64,000 nucleotides of DNA, taken from Pseudomonadota bacterium (lineage in GTDB: Bacteria > Pseudomonadota > Gammaproteobacteria > Xanthomonadales > SZUA-38). The notes under the pieces are model-generated. The model saw only the letters and a program-made list of their open reading frames with translations, did not search any database and was not told the DNA's origin. The number at the start of each line of letters is the position of its first letter. Position 1 is the stretch's first letter. Shown here one piece after another: positions 7,575 through 16,588 of this stretch. The stretch covers positions 62,001 to 126,000 of the forward strand of contig JBCCCR010000005.1 in NCBI GenBank assembly GCA_039033415.1, written 5' to 3'. Made by a program: the position numbers and the translations under genes.

Positions 7575-8852
7575 CTAAACGGCCGGCAGGATCTGACAAC
7601 GGACCTCACCGAAGCCGACGCGAACGCCGTCTTTTTCGGCGTGGCCCCGCAGGATCACGGTGTCGCCGTCCTCGATGAATTTCCGCTCCGACCCGTCTTT
7701 GAGGGGCACCGGCTTGCTGCCGGCCCAGGACAGCTCGAGCATCGATCCGTACTCGTGCGGCTCGGAGCCGCTGATGGTGCCAGAGGCCAGCATGTCGGCG
7801 ACGTTGAGGTTGCAGCCATTGACCGTATGGTGTGCCAGCTGCTGACGCATCGACCAGTAAAGGTGCTTGAGGTTGGATTCGCTGACGCGAGTTTCGACCC
7901 CCGCGGGCGTTTCAATCCAGGCCTCCAGCGCAACGTTGTAGTGCCCGTCAGCGTCCTGCTGGAGGTATTCCAGCACCTTCGGCTCCTGCGTTGGGCCCGG
8001 GACAAGAAAGGGTTCCAGTGCATCCAGCGTCACCACCCAGGGAGACACGCTCGAACCAAAATTTTTGCCCAGAAACGGGCCGAGCGGGACGTATTCCCAG
8101 GCCTGAATATCGCGCGCGGACCAGTCGTTAAAGAGCATCAGACCGAAGATGTAGTCATCAGCCTCGGCCACCGAAATCGACTCACCCAGCTGCTTGCCGG
8201 CGAAGGTCACGAAGCCCATTTCCAGCTCAAAATCCAGCCGGGTGCTGGGACCAAAAAGTGGCGCATCAGCGTCCGGTGGCTTGCGCTGCCCTTTCGGTCG
8301 ATGCAGCGGCACTCCGGAAGCGACAATGCTAGAGGCACGGCCATGGTAGCCGACGGGCAGATGCTTCCAGTTGGGCATGAGCGCGTTATCTGGATCACGG
8401 AACATGCAGCCCACGTTATAGGCGTGCTGTTCGCTCGCGTAGAAATCGGTGTAGTCGCGAATTCGCACCGGCATCAACAGATCCACGTGCTCGCTGGGGA
8501 TCAACGCCTCGTTTCGCACCAGCTCCGCGCCACGCAGTTCGTCGTTTTCGGCGTTGAGCAGATCGGAGACTCGCTGGCGCAGCGCGCGCATGCCCGCCTT
8601 GCCCGCCGCCTGCATCAGCGCGTTGAGGTGCCGGGAGCCGTAGCAGGCTTTGGGGAACCCCAGCTCCCGGAGCAGGCCGTGGCTCGCCAGGACGTACAGA
8701 TCGAGCACATAGTGACCAATCGCCACGCCGACCCGTGCGGTCTTTCCGGCGGGGCGGATGATGCCAAATGGCAGGTTCTGAATCGGAAAATCGCTGTTGG
8801 CCGGAACTTCAACCCAGCTTTTTAGTTCCGGGTTGTTAGCTGCAATCGTCAC
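7575..8852 (-). CDS. fahA: Fumarylacetoacetase
   Basis: 425 residues. It catalyses the last step of tyrosine/homogentisate breakdown, splitting fumarylacetoacetate into fumarate and acetoacetate. Diagnostic stretches are ALMPNWKHLPVGYHGRASS (substrate and metal region), DFELEMG (metal-binding Glu residues) and NDWSARDIQAWEYVPLGP. The start is a GTG at 8850-8852, preceded by AAGGGGAACAGAT, a good ribosome site; the open frame extends 33 codons further without a supported start. The stop lies 5 bases before the MarR-type regulator. No homogentisate dioxygenase or maleylacetoacetate isomerase gene is adjacent. Confidence 0.95.
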   Translation of the reverse strand: MTIAANNPELKSWVEVPANSDFPIQNLPFGIIRPAGKTARVGVAIGHYVLDLYVLASHGLLRELGFPKACYGSRHLNALMQAAGKAGMRALRQRVSDLLNAENDELRGAELVRNEALIPSEHVDLLMPVRIRDYTDFYASEQHAYNVGCMFRDPDNALMPNWKHLPVGYHGRASSIVASGVPLHRPKGQRKPPDADAPLFGPSTRLDFELEMGFVTFAGKQLGESISVAEADDYIFGLMLFNDWSARDIQAWEYVPLGPFLGKNFGSSVSPWVVTLDALEPFLVPGPTQEPKVLEYLQQDADGHYNVALEAWIETPAGVETRVSESNLKHLYWSMRQQLAHHTVNGCNLNVADMLASGTISGSEPHEYGSMLELSWAGSKPVPLKDGSERKFIEDGDTVILRGHAEKDGVRVGFGEVRCQILPAV

Positions 8853-8960
8853 ATCTGTTCCCCTTGAGTCCCCGTTTGAGTGGTGTTGTTGCGCCTGATG
8901 ACTCCCCGGCGGCCGCCGGATGGGTGCAGCGCCAGCGACGGCACCGCACATGATACCCGG

Positions 8961-10031
8961 TCACCGTTGGCGGCCCAAACGCATCGCCGGGCGTTCGACC
9001 AGCCGAAACGAGGCATGCGCGAGGACAAAGACCACCGGCGCGGTTGCCGCCAGCGCCGCGAAACGCAGCGAGGCCGGCCAGCTTTCCGGTAGCACCCGAA
9101 GGACCAGGAGGATCACCGGCAGATGCCACAGGTAAACGCCGTAGCTCACATCCCCGAGCCAGCGCCACAGGCGCGAAAGCTTGAGCTCAAAAGAGCCATC
9201 GTGGGCTACATAGATCAGCGCCGCCAGCCCGACCGCGTTCACCGACTCCCATAGGTAAAGCAGCCAGCCGCCCTGCCAGTAGCTGTCCAGTTGCCAAAGC
9301 AGCAGATAATTCCACGCGACCAGCAGCGCCAGCGAGAGGAACAGCCAATACGCTCGCCCGCGGCTGGCCAGCCGGTGAGGGACCAGCCTCGCGGCGATCA
9401 GCCCCATCCCGAAAACGCTTAAGACGCCCGGCAGCTGCCCAATCAGGTTCGCAATCTCCGCGATAGAGCGGTCAGCCATCCCCGAAAAAACGGCCGCCCG
9501 GTAGGCGACCGTGCTCGCTACACACAGCACGGCAAACGGCAGTACGCCAAAACGGAGCACGAGCCAGCCCAGCGCCGGCAGAATCAGGTAGAAGGCAAAT
9601 TCGATCGGCAGGGTCCACCAAACACCGTTGATCGGCTGTACGAACAGCGGCGGCAGGTGGAAGGCCATCACCACATGGGCCGCCAGAGCCCAAAGGTCGG
9701 GGAGCGCATAGAGCCCCCAGCCGAGGGCCAGCGCCAGCAGCAGAATCAGCTGGGCCCAGTACGCGGGAAAGATGCGCAGGAAACGTCGCCTCATGAAACC
9801 GCCGTAGCCGCCGGCCAAGCCGCCGCTGAAGTACTGATGTCCCAGCAGGAAAGCGGACAGCGCATAAAACAAATGCACGCCGTAGCCACCCAGCTGAAAG
9901 AAGCTGCCGCCGACCATCTCCGGCATGCCAGCAAAAAACCAGCAATGAAAGCTCATGACCCAAAGCGCGGCGAGCCCGCGCAGGGCGTGGAGTACGGGGA
10001 AGAACGTGTGGTTGGCTGGGGCAGCGGGCAT
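8961..10031 (-). CDS. Acyltransferase 3 family membrane protein
   Basis: 356 residues with about ten membrane helices. The N-terminal HALRGLAALWVMSFHCWFF carries the conserved RG pair and the catalytic-type His at the end of helix 1. WWTLPIEFAFYLILP and the closing LVERPAM are further hallmarks. Family members O-acylate periplasmic or surface glycans such as lipopolysaccharide, exopolysaccharide or peptidoglycan. The acceptor cannot be predicted because no glycosyltransferases are adjacent. It is transcribed away from the small exported-protein gene, with a terminator between them. Confidence 0.88.
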   Translation of the reverse strand: MPAAPANHTFFPVLHALRGLAALWVMSFHCWFFAGMPEMVGGSFFQLGGYGVHLFYALSAFLLGHQYFSGGLAGGYGGFMRRRFLRIFPAYWAQLILLLALALGWGLYALPDLWALAAHVVMAFHLPPLFVQPINGVWWTLPIEFAFYLILPALGWLVLRFGVLPFAVLCVASTVAYRAAVFSGMADRSIAEIANLIGQLPGVLSVFGMGLIAARLVPHRLASRGRAYWLFLSLALLVAWNYLLLWQLDSYWQGGWLLYLWESVNAVGLAALIYVAHDGSFELKLSRLWRWLGDVSYGVYLWHLPVILLVLRVLPESWPASLRFAALAATAPVVFVLAHASFRLVERPAMRLGRQR

Positions 10032-10073
10032 CGGGCGCCATCTTACCGGACCGGGCGCGGCCGCCGACCCACC

Positions 10074-10104
10074 AAAAAAAAGACCGCCGGCAATCGCCGG
10101 CGGC
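10074..10104 (-). terminator. Rho-independent terminator
   Basis: On the minus strand, a perfect 8-bp GC stem (CCGCCGGC, arms 10084-10091 and 10096-10103, 4-base loop) is followed by a run of eight T. It lies just downstream of the small exported-protein gene at 10129-10449 and would end that transcript before the acyltransferase gene. Confidence 0.9.
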
Positions 10105-10128
10105 CAGGTTCAGGCTTTGGGGGTCCCG

Positions 10129-10449
10129 CTAGCCTCGGGGAGCGCGGCGCTGCCGGTCTCCACGCTGGCGACCGATGGAGCGGCTGGCGCCGTTCTGCAT
10201 GCGCGTCAGCGTCCGACGCTCATAGGGCACCACCTGACCATCGCGCTCAAAGCGACGCTCGGTGCGGGCAATGGCCCGCTGCTGACCCGCCAGCCGGGCG
10301 GACTCTGCGCGAGTCAGGCTGCCGTCGACAACCCCGTTGGTGATCCGCTGGCTCTGGATCTGCTGCCGGGTGTCAATTCGGGGGGTAACCGTGTCGGCGA
10401 CCGCGACACCGGCAAACAATAGCGCTGCGGTAGCAATCCATACTTTCAT
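10129..10449 (-). CDS. Small exported basic protein of unknown function
   Basis: 106 residues with a clean signal peptide (MKVWIATAALLFAGVAVAD, cleavage after VAVA). The mature part is highly charged and helical: RIDTRQQIQSQRITNGVVDG, SLTRAESARL and DGQVVPYERRTLTRMQNGAS. The pattern of a helix, a TxxE/ExxR turn and a helix that ends in an Arg-rich tail is found in small periplasmic proteins of many proteobacteria, but I know no function. A ribosome site AAGGAGATG precedes the start and a strong terminator follows, so it is a monocistronic, probably well-expressed gene. Confidence 0.75.
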   Translation of the reverse strand: MKVWIATAALLFAGVAVADTVTPRIDTRQQIQSQRITNGVVDGSLTRAESARLAGQQRAIARTERRFERDGQVVPYERRTLTRMQNGASRSIGRQRGDRQRRAPRG

Positions 10450-10558
10450 CGTTCATCTCCTTGCATGATTGGGCGTTTCAATCATGACAACGCGCCGGCA
10501 CGGACTTGGTTGACATGGGATTGACACGACGTGGCCCAACGGAGGGGCCGCCGCGCGG

Positions 10559-10852
10559 TCAGTCCTTGAACAGCGATGAAAGCTGGTCTAGCGCGTCCTG
10601 GGTGGCGTCACCGTCGGAACCCGCATACGCACCCTCACTGGGCGCAAAATAGTCGCAGAAGTTGGCCCGCTCAGTGCTGGACGGCGGCTCAGCCCGCTCC
10701 TCAGCGCACCACTGCTGACGGTTGGACCGATAGTGGATACACATCCGGCACACGTGGATCTCGGCGCCGCAGTTTCCACATTCCTCGCGCCGCGAGACCG
10801 GAAGAATCATGCCGGTAAGCGGGTTGCCACAGCGGTAACATTGATAGTCCAT
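10559..10852 (-). CDS. Zinc-ribbon protein of unknown function
   Basis: 97 residues. The N-terminus carries CYRCGNP and CGNCG (two CxxC knuckles, residues 5-8 and 25-28), then CRMC and two more Cys residues (WC and FC in ERANFCDYF). This gives a likely zinc site or two. The last third is acidic and ends DQLSSLFKD. It is a conserved small family without a known role. No signal peptide is present, so it is cytoplasmic. It lies head to head with the fumarase gene, 85 bases between start codons. Confidence 0.75.
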   Translation of the reverse strand: MDYQCYRCGNPLTGMILPVSRREECGNCGAEIHVCRMCIHYRSNRQQWCAEERAEPPSSTERANFCDYFAPSEGAYAGSDGDATQDALDQLSSLFKD

Positions 10853-10937
10853 GGGCCTTCTCTGGGGTCTGGATTCACTGAACTGATCGGTTCAAACTGT
10901 CACTTTACCGTCACCGTCCCTATTCCTGGAACTTTTC

Positions 10938-12458
10938 ATGGCCGCCATTTCCGAGTCCGACTTCATCCAGAGTGTTGCTGACGCCCTGCAGCACATTTCC
11001 TACTACCACCCCAAAGACTACATCCAGAACCTGGCCAAAGCTTACGAGCTGGAGGAGTCGACCCCCGCCAAAGACGCCATGGCCCAGATTCTGATCAACT
11101 CTCGACTCTGCGCCGAGGGGAAGCGTCCGATCTGCCAGGACACCGGGATTGTGACCGTGTTCGTGAAAATCGGCATGGATGTTCGGTGGGACGCCAGCAG
11201 CACGGTCACGGAGATGGTGAACGAGGGCGTGCGACGAGCGTACCTGCACCCAGACAACAAGCTGCGCGCCTCAATTCTCGCGGACCCGGCCGGCGCGCGC
11301 AAAAACACCGGAGACAATACCCCAGCTGTCGTCCATATCGACATGGTCCCGGGCGACACGGTCGACGTAACGGTGGCGGCCAAAGGCGGCGGCTCAGAAA
11401 ACAAAGCCAAGTTTGTGATGCTCAACCCGTCTGACGATATCGTCGAGTGGGTCGTGAAAACGGTGCCAACGATGGGTGCCGGCTGGTGCCCTCCGGGCAT
11501 GCTCGGGATCGGGATCGGCGGCACCGCTGAAAAGGCCATGGTGCTGGCCAAAGAGTCGTTGATGGATCCGATTGATATGGCGGAGCTAAAAGCTCGCGGG
11601 CCCAACAATCGTATCGAAGAACTCCGGATCGAGATCTTCGATAAGGTGAACGCGCTCGGGATTGGCGCGCAGGGTCTCGGCGGGCTGACCACGGTTCTCG
11701 ACGTCAAGATCTTTGACTATCCCACCCATGCCGCTTCCAAGCCGGTGGCGATGATCCCAAACTGCGCAGCCACCCGTCACGCCCACTTTGTGCTGGACGG
11801 CAGCGGGCCGGCCAGCCTGGCCATACCCAGCCTGGAAGACTGGCCGGAGGTCACCTGGGAAGCGGGCGCCACCGCCCGGCGTGTGAACCTGGACGAGCTC
11901 ACCCGGGAAGCTGTGGCCGATTTCAAGCCGGGCGAGACGCTGCTGCTCAGCGGCACGCTGCTGACCGGGCGTGACGCGGCCCACAAGCGACTGATCGACC
12001 TGCTGGACCGCGGCGAGCCGCTGCCGGTGGATTTCACGAACAAGATGATCTACTACGTCGGCCCGGTAGACGCGGTGCGGGACGAAGCCGTCGGCCCGGC
12101 AGGACCGACCACCGCCACCCGCATGGACAAGTTCACCGACCAGCTGCTCGCCAGCACGGGGCTGATCGGCATGGTGGGCAAGGCCGAGCGAGGCCCGGCG
12201 ACCATCGAGTCGATATCCCGCCACGGCGCCGTGTACCTGATTGCGGTGGGTGGCGCGGCTTACCTCGTATCGAAGGCCATCCGTAAATCCACCGTTCTCG
12301 CGTTTCCGGAGCTGGGGATGGAGGCCATTCACGAGTTTGTCGTGGAGGACATGCCGGTGATGGTGGCCGTGGACACCCAGGGCGATTCGGTTCACACCAG
12401 CGGGCCCAGCAAGTGGCGATCCAAGATCGGTGACATTCCCGTGCTGGTGGAAAGCTAA
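10938..12458 (+). CDS. fumA: Fumarate hydratase, class I (iron-sulfur)
   Basis: 506 residues, the full two-domain form. It hydrates fumarate to malate in the TCA cycle and holds an oxygen-sensitive 4Fe-4S cluster. The three cluster Cys residues are in ICQDTG, GWCPPGMLG and PNCAATRH. The C-terminal domain shows LSGTLLTGRDAAHKR and GPTTATRMDKF, the conserved substrate region. The ATG at 10938 is followed by the expected helical N-terminus. A fumarase and a fumarate-producing fumarylacetoacetase in the same segment is probably coincidental. No class II fumC is seen here. Confidence 0.95.
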   Translation: MAAISESDFIQSVADALQHISYYHPKDYIQNLAKAYELEESTPAKDAMAQILINSRLCAEGKRPICQDTGIVTVFVKIGMDVRWDASSTVTEMVNEGVRRAYLHPDNKLRASILADPAGARKNTGDNTPAVVHIDMVPGDTVDVTVAAKGGGSENKAKFVMLNPSDDIVEWVVKTVPTMGAGWCPPGMLGIGIGGTAEKAMVLAKESLMDPIDMAELKARGPNNRIEELRIEIFDKVNALGIGAQGLGGLTTVLDVKIFDYPTHAASKPVAMIPNCAATRHAHFVLDGSGPASLAIPSLEDWPEVTWEAGATARRVNLDELTREAVADFKPGETLLLSGTLLTGRDAAHKRLIDLLDRGEPLPVDFTNKMIYYVGPVDAVRDEAVGPAGPTTATRMDKFTDQLLASTGLIGMVGKAERGPATIESISRHGAVYLIAVGGAAYLVSKAIRKSTVLAFPELGMEAIHEFVVEDMPVMVAVDTQGDSVHTSGPSKWRSKIGDIPVLVES

Positions 12459-12528
12459 GCCGCGAACGCACTGACTCGGAGCAGACCTTGAGCCGCAAGC
12501 CTTCGCCCAAAGCCGGCGCAGGCTGTCG

Positions 12529-12794
12529 AGTGGGCCGCTTGAAAAGAAAGGTGGGTTCAGTCGCCAGCTGGGCCTGGCTGGCAAGGCGCGAGCCGCCGCC
12601 AATGGCCGTAGCCCTTGGCAAGGCTTGCAACGCCGCCAGGCTGGCCCAGGTGGCGACCCGCAGGGCGAGCCCGTCATGCGCCATGCCGGCGTTGATCCGC
12701 CGCGGCCATAGCTACGGCTATGACCCCGACGAATCGCCTTGGCCTGACGCATGACACGCTCGCTGAACGTACCTTTCTTTTCAAGCGGCCCACT
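12529..12794. repeat. 266-bp foldback element with 24-bp perfect terminal inverted repeats
   Basis: Arms 12529-12552 and 12771-12794 are perfect 24-base inverted repeats (outer bases AGTGGGCCGCTTG). Nested inside are inverted octamers GTCATGCG at 12673-12680 and CGCATGAC at 12748-12755, and a 6-bp hairpin CATAGC/GCTATG at 12707-12722. No transposase is encoded. The right arm lies inside the first codons of the DUF3592 gene. This is compatible with a non-autonomous mobile element (MITE). No clear target duplication is visible. Confidence 0.7.
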
Positions 12795-14502
12795 ATGTCT
12801 GTTCGGCGGGGTCTTTGCCATCGCGGGTCTGGTGCCTGGCGGCATGGGGCTTCTCATGCTGTTCAACGCCTGGCAGGCCAGCAGCTGGACCGCAACGCCG
12901 GCGACCCTGACCCAGCTCGAGCTGGCGACCTCACGATCGGACGATGGCGGCAACACGTACACCCTGCGCGGCCGGTTCAGGTATGAGTACAACGGCCAGC
13001 GCTATGTCAGCGACCAGCTCGATTTCAGCCTCGGCAGTGACAACATCGGGGACTACCATCGGGATAACTACAGCCGGCTTCAGCCGAGCCTGAACGTTCC
13101 GTCCGGGGTGACCGCCTTCGTCAATCCCGACCGACCTGATCAAGCGGTGCTGCTGCGCGAGGTGCGCTGGGGCATGGTGGCGTTTCTGCTGATGTTCCTG
13201 GCCATCTTTGGGGGCGTTGGGATGACCATCATCGGTGTTGGCGTGGTGGGCGCACGCAAGCTCAAAGCAGAGCGGCAGCTCCAGCAGGCCCATCCGGATG
13301 AGCCATGGCGCTGGGAACCCGAGTGGGAGCACGGGGAAATCCATTGCGCCGGGAAGGCCCGGATGTGGGTGGCGGTGTCCATGGCCACCTTCTGGAACCT
13401 GATCAGCTCAGCGGTCTGGTTTTTTGTGCCGGAGGAGCTTGCCAAGGGCAATTACCTGGCGCTCATCGCGCTGCTGTTTCCCGCCGTGGGAATAGGCTTC
13501 ATCGTCTGGGCAGCCGTTTCAGTCGCGCGCTGGCGCCGCTACGGCCGGAGCACGCTGGTGCTACCGGAACTGCCGCTGCGCCTGGGTGCCCGGCTCGAAG
13601 GTCACCTCAGGGTCAGCACATCGCTGAACGCTCGGCAGGTGTCGCTGACCCTGACCTGTGCTGAGGTGCGCACCTCAGGCAGCGGGAAAAACCGCAGCAC
13701 CCACCGCACCGTGCTGTACCAGGACGAAGCCGAGGCGACGGTTCAGCCCGCGGCGGGCCACCGTCGGGTGCCGGTGAGCTTTGCGCTGCCAGCGGACCAG
13801 CCGGAGCGCGATGTCTCCGACAGCCGGCATAAAATCGAGTGGCATCTCAAGGCAACCGCCAGGGTCCGTGGCCCGGATCTTGACGTGTCGTTTGAGCTGC
13901 CGGTCTTCGAGGCGGACATGCTGAGCCCCATCAGCAACCTGGGGCAGGTCGCGGAGAGTAACGCTGCGGACGCCGACGATCGTCCGGTTCTCGCTGCCGC
14001 CGAAGATGGCGGTGACGCAGCGGCGACCGGCGTTGACATGCATTATCGCGGCGGAGGCCTCCGCTACTATTTTGCGCCGGCCCGTCACCTGGCGGTTGGC
14101 ACCGGCTTCGCCGGTGCCGGACTGGTGGCGGGCGGCATCGCCGTCTTCGGCACTGCCGCTGGCAAGCTGCCGTTGGTGGGTACGCTCGTCTGCGGCGTGC
14201 TCGGCAGCGTATTTTTGCTGGTGGGCTTGAATGAGCTGCTCATGCGCAGTGAGGTTCAAACGCGAATCGGTGAGCTGGGGGTCCGTCGCGGCTGGTGGCT
14301 GGGTCGAGACCGCTACTATCGACTAAGCGACATCGAAGATCTGCAGGTCACTGACGGAATGCAGGTGGGCGAAACCCGCTACTACCGGCTGTCCCTAAGA
14401 ACACGTGACGGTAAGCGGCGGGTACTAGCCGGAGGTTTAAAAGGCCGCCGCAACACGGTCGCGCTGCGCAACCTCATCGCGGATGCCGTGGGACTCAAAT
14501 AG
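12751..14502 (+). CDS. DUF3592-type membrane protein
   Basis: 583 residues. TM1 (about 16-45) is followed by the extracytoplasmic DUF3592-like domain (RGRFRYEYNGQRYVSDQLD, then VTAFVNPDRPDQAVL). TM2 is at about 142-168, two more helices lie at about 207-255, a soluble beta-rich region carries a long acidic stretch, and two helices sit near 445-490. The function is unknown. The start ATG at 12751 lies inside the foldback element, so the residues NVPFFSSGPL come from its inverted repeat; later in-frame starts would destroy TM1. Possible older names do not help. Family assignment is good for the first third only. Confidence 0.75.
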   Translation: MTRSLNVPFFSSGPLCLFGGVFAIAGLVPGGMGLLMLFNAWQASSWTATPATLTQLELATSRSDDGGNTYTLRGRFRYEYNGQRYVSDQLDFSLGSDNIGDYHRDNYSRLQPSLNVPSGVTAFVNPDRPDQAVLLREVRWGMVAFLLMFLAIFGGVGMTIIGVGVVGARKLKAERQLQQAHPDEPWRWEPEWEHGEIHCAGKARMWVAVSMATFWNLISSAVWFFVPEELAKGNYLALIALLFPAVGIGFIVWAAVSVARWRRYGRSTLVLPELPLRLGARLEGHLRVSTSLNARQVSLTLTCAEVRTSGSGKNRSTHRTVLYQDEAEATVQPAAGHRRVPVSFALPADQPERDVSDSRHKIEWHLKATARVRGPDLDVSFELPVFEADMLSPISNLGQVAESNAADADDRPVLAAAEDGGDAAATGVDMHYRGGGLRYYFAPARHLAVGTGFAGAGLVAGGIAVFGTAAGKLPLVGTLVCGVLGSVFLLVGLNELLMRSEVQTRIGELGVRRGWWLGRDRYYRLSDIEDLQVTDGMQVGETRYYRLSLRTRDGKRRVLAGGLKGRRNTVALRNLIADAVGLK

Positions 14503-14519
14503 CTCGGCTTTACGCGGGC

Positions 14520-14552
14520 AAAAAAAAGGGCCAGCCAACCGGCTGACCCTTT
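14520..14552 (-). terminator. Terminator of the DUF3450-TtpC-ExbBD-TonB-TPR operon
   Basis: Reading the minus strand, a 12-bp stem with one mismatch (AAAGGGTCAGCC / GGCTGGCCCTTT, loop of 4) ends in eight T. It follows the stop of the TPR gene by about 20 bases and should end the six-gene operon. On the plus strand it follows the DUF3592 gene with only a short T-run, so it may act weakly in that direction too. Confidence 0.85.
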
Positions 14553-14571
14553 GTAAGACTTCAAGCTTGAA

Positions 14572-15921
14572 TCAGGAGGCTTTGTTGGCGGCGATCGCTT
14601 TTTGCAGCTGATCGAGTCGCTCCTGCTCCTTCACGATGTAGTTCACCCACTGGGATGCCATCTTGCTGTTGGAGCCCTTGCCGCCGACCTGCAGGAAAAC
14701 CTTCCGCGCGGCCTCGAGCTTGTCCTGCTCGTAGAGCGACATTCCCAGCGTAATCTGGGCGTCAGACTTTTTCTTCAGCCCGCGTTTGATCGCTTCCCGT
14801 GCTGCTTCCTCCGACTCTTTAAATCGGTCGAGGTTGAACAGAGAGTTAGACAGGTGCATGTATAGCTCCCCGTCGTCGTCCAGCTTGGCCGCGGCGCGCA
14901 GCGGCTCGATCGCTTTCTTGTCTTCCTGGGCGACCACGTAGGCCTGGGACAGCAGGCGCAGGTTGTTGACGTTCCTTTCGACGTGGCCTTTTTCCATGCC
15001 GTCTTCCAGGACCCGAGCTGCGCGATACGGAATCTCGTCCTGAATCAACAGCTGCGCGAGGTTGGTGTACTCAGAGCCGCGGCTGAAAAAGCCTTGTTTG
15101 TAGGCCAGGTCGAGCACGATCAGCTGCTTTTCCTGGTCGTCCAGCTCGCCGAACATGCCGGCTAGCTGCATCCAGTAGTCTTTGCGGGGATAGAGCCGGA
15201 TCAGCTTTTCCAGCACCTTCGCCGTGTTCTCATAGTCCTCAAGCTGGTAATACAGCACTCGCTGCAGCGAGTACCAGTTTTCGTCCGCTTTACCATCTTC
15301 AGATGCTTCCGCCAGCTCGATGGCGGTGGTCATCGGCACCAGCGCGCTGGCGTACTCCTCCATGGAGTAACGGGCCTGGCTCAGCATGACGTAGGCCCGT
15401 GGGTTCGGGTTTTCCACCAGCTTGAACCAGTCGACCAGCATGCTTTCGGCCTTGCGATAGTTCTCCTGCACGAAGTACAGCTGGGCGAGACTGTAGCTAG
15501 TCGCCAGCACCATTCCCTCGGGCAGCTCCGGCTGAGCGAGCACGGTCTCATAGGCCCGGGTTGCGGCCGCATAGTCTTCTTTGGAGTAGTAGATGAAAGC
15601 GTAGAAGTTGTAGAGCTGCGCCGTTTCGTAGGGCGTCAGGTTCTTCACCTTCTCAACCGCGGCGAGCTCTTTCTCCGCCGTCGCGTAGTCTTCTGCTTCG
15701 GCTGCCTCCTGGGCTGCCGTCAGGCGCTTGTATACGGCTTCGCGCATGGTCTGCGCGCGCTTGGTCTTTCGACCATCCAGCTTGCTTTTCTCTTCCTCTT
15801 CCTGGGCAAAAACTACGCTGCCGAGATTGGACCACTGGCTCAGCGGATTGGCTGACAGGGTAAGAGGCGCGGCCAGCAGGGCCGCTGAGGCGATAAGGGA
15901 AGCTCTAACTACTTGCATCAC
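14572..15921 (-). CDS. Exported TPR protein of the TonB2-type cluster
   Basis: 449 residues. A signal peptide (residues 1-24, ASLIASAALLAAPLTLSA) is followed by a basic linker and about nine tetratricopeptide repeats, such as AQLYNFYAFIYYSKEDYAAA and SYSLAQLYFVQENYRKAE. TPR arrays are protein-protein scaffolds. In Vibrio and Shewanella, a TPR gene is regularly the last gene after ttpC-exbB2-exbD2-tonB2, as here. It is thought to assist the TonB2 system, but its partner is not established. It starts 25 bases after the tonB stop and is followed by a terminator. Confidence 0.85.
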   Translation of the reverse strand: MMQVVRASLIASAALLAAPLTLSANPLSQWSNLGSVVFAQEEEEKSKLDGRKTKRAQTMREAVYKRLTAAQEAAEAEDYATAEKELAAVEKVKNLTPYETAQLYNFYAFIYYSKEDYAAATRAYETVLAQPELPEGMVLATSYSLAQLYFVQENYRKAESMLVDWFKLVENPNPRAYVMLSQARYSMEEYASALVPMTTAIELAEASEDGKADENWYSLQRVLYYQLEDYENTAKVLEKLIRLYPRKDYWMQLAGMFGELDDQEKQLIVLDLAYKQGFFSRGSEYTNLAQLLIQDEIPYRAARVLEDGMEKGHVERNVNNLRLLSQAYVVAQEDKKAIEPLRAAAKLDDDGELYMHLSNSLFNLDRFKESEEAAREAIKRGLKKKSDAQITLGMSLYEQDKLEAARKVFLQVGGKGSNSKMASQWVNYIVKEQERLDQLQKAIAANKAS

Positions 15922-15946
15922 ACGCTCCGTGGGCTTTCAAGCCCAA

Positions 15947-16555
15947 TCAGTCCTCGAGTTCAAATCGAATTAGGTTTTGCACACCCGGTACCGCAATGGC
16001 TTCCCCTTCCACCACCCGCGGCTTGTACTTAAATTTCGACGCTGCGGCGATCGCCGCGCGGTTAAAGATGTTGGGCGGATCGGCCTCGATCACCACCGGG
16101 TTTTCCACGGTCCCCAACCGGGTCACGGTGAATTCCAGCAGCACATACCCTTCGATGCCCCGTTCCAGCGCCCGCCGCGGATAAACCGGCGCGACCTTCA
16201 CAATCGGCAGATACTCACCGTCAGCGCCCGAGAATCCCAAGCCGATGTTCATGCTGTTGTTGGGGTTGATGCTTACCGGAGAAATACCGACGGCATCCAT
16301 CGACATGTCCATGTTGTCCATCTGAGGCTGCGGCATGTCCGGTGGCGGCTGATCAGGCTGCGCGGGCTTTTTCGGCTTGGGCTTCTTTCGCTCGACGGTT
16401 TCGTCACGCTTCACGCGGACAAAGTCGACGATTCGCCCACTTCGGTTGTCGGTCTGGGCGTCGGCGCCGATGGCGATCAGCAGCTGCATCAGAAAGAGCA
16501 ACCCGAAGGTCACTCCAACGGCCATCAACAAGGCGGTTCCAGCTCTGGCTACCAT
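15947..16555 (-). CDS. tonB2: TonB family energy transducer
   Basis: 202 residues. One N-terminal anchor helix (VGVTFGLLFLMQLLIAIGA) is followed by a short Pro/Lys-rich spacer (KPKPKKPAQPDQPPP). The C-terminal TonB domain has the signature PVYPRRALERGIEGYVLLEF and ends FKYKPRVVEGEAIAVPGVQN. It couples the ExbBD proton motor to outer-membrane TonB-dependent receptors, two of which are encoded at 57.3 and 61-63.4 kb. The periplasmic spacer is much shorter than that of E. coli TonB, as in other TonB2 proteins. It lies between exbD and the TPR gene. Confidence 0.93.
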   Translation of the reverse strand: MVARAGTALLMAVGVTFGLLFLMQLLIAIGADAQTDNRSGRIVDFVRVKRDETVERKKPKPKKPAQPDQPPPDMPQPQMDNMDMSMDAVGISPVSINPNNSMNIGLGFSGADGEYLPIVKVAPVYPRRALERGIEGYVLLEFTVTRLGTVENPVVIEADPPNIFNRAAIAAASKFKYKPRVVEGEAIAVPGVQNLIRFELED

Positions 16556-16588
16556 GGCTCTTACCTCAAATGTTCAGCGAGCGGCAAA

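Noticed and set aside
11586-12992. Long minus-strand frame of 468 codons
   Set aside because: It is antisense to fumarase and DUF3592; residue composition (Arg, Pro, Gly) is typical of a GC-rich shadow frame.
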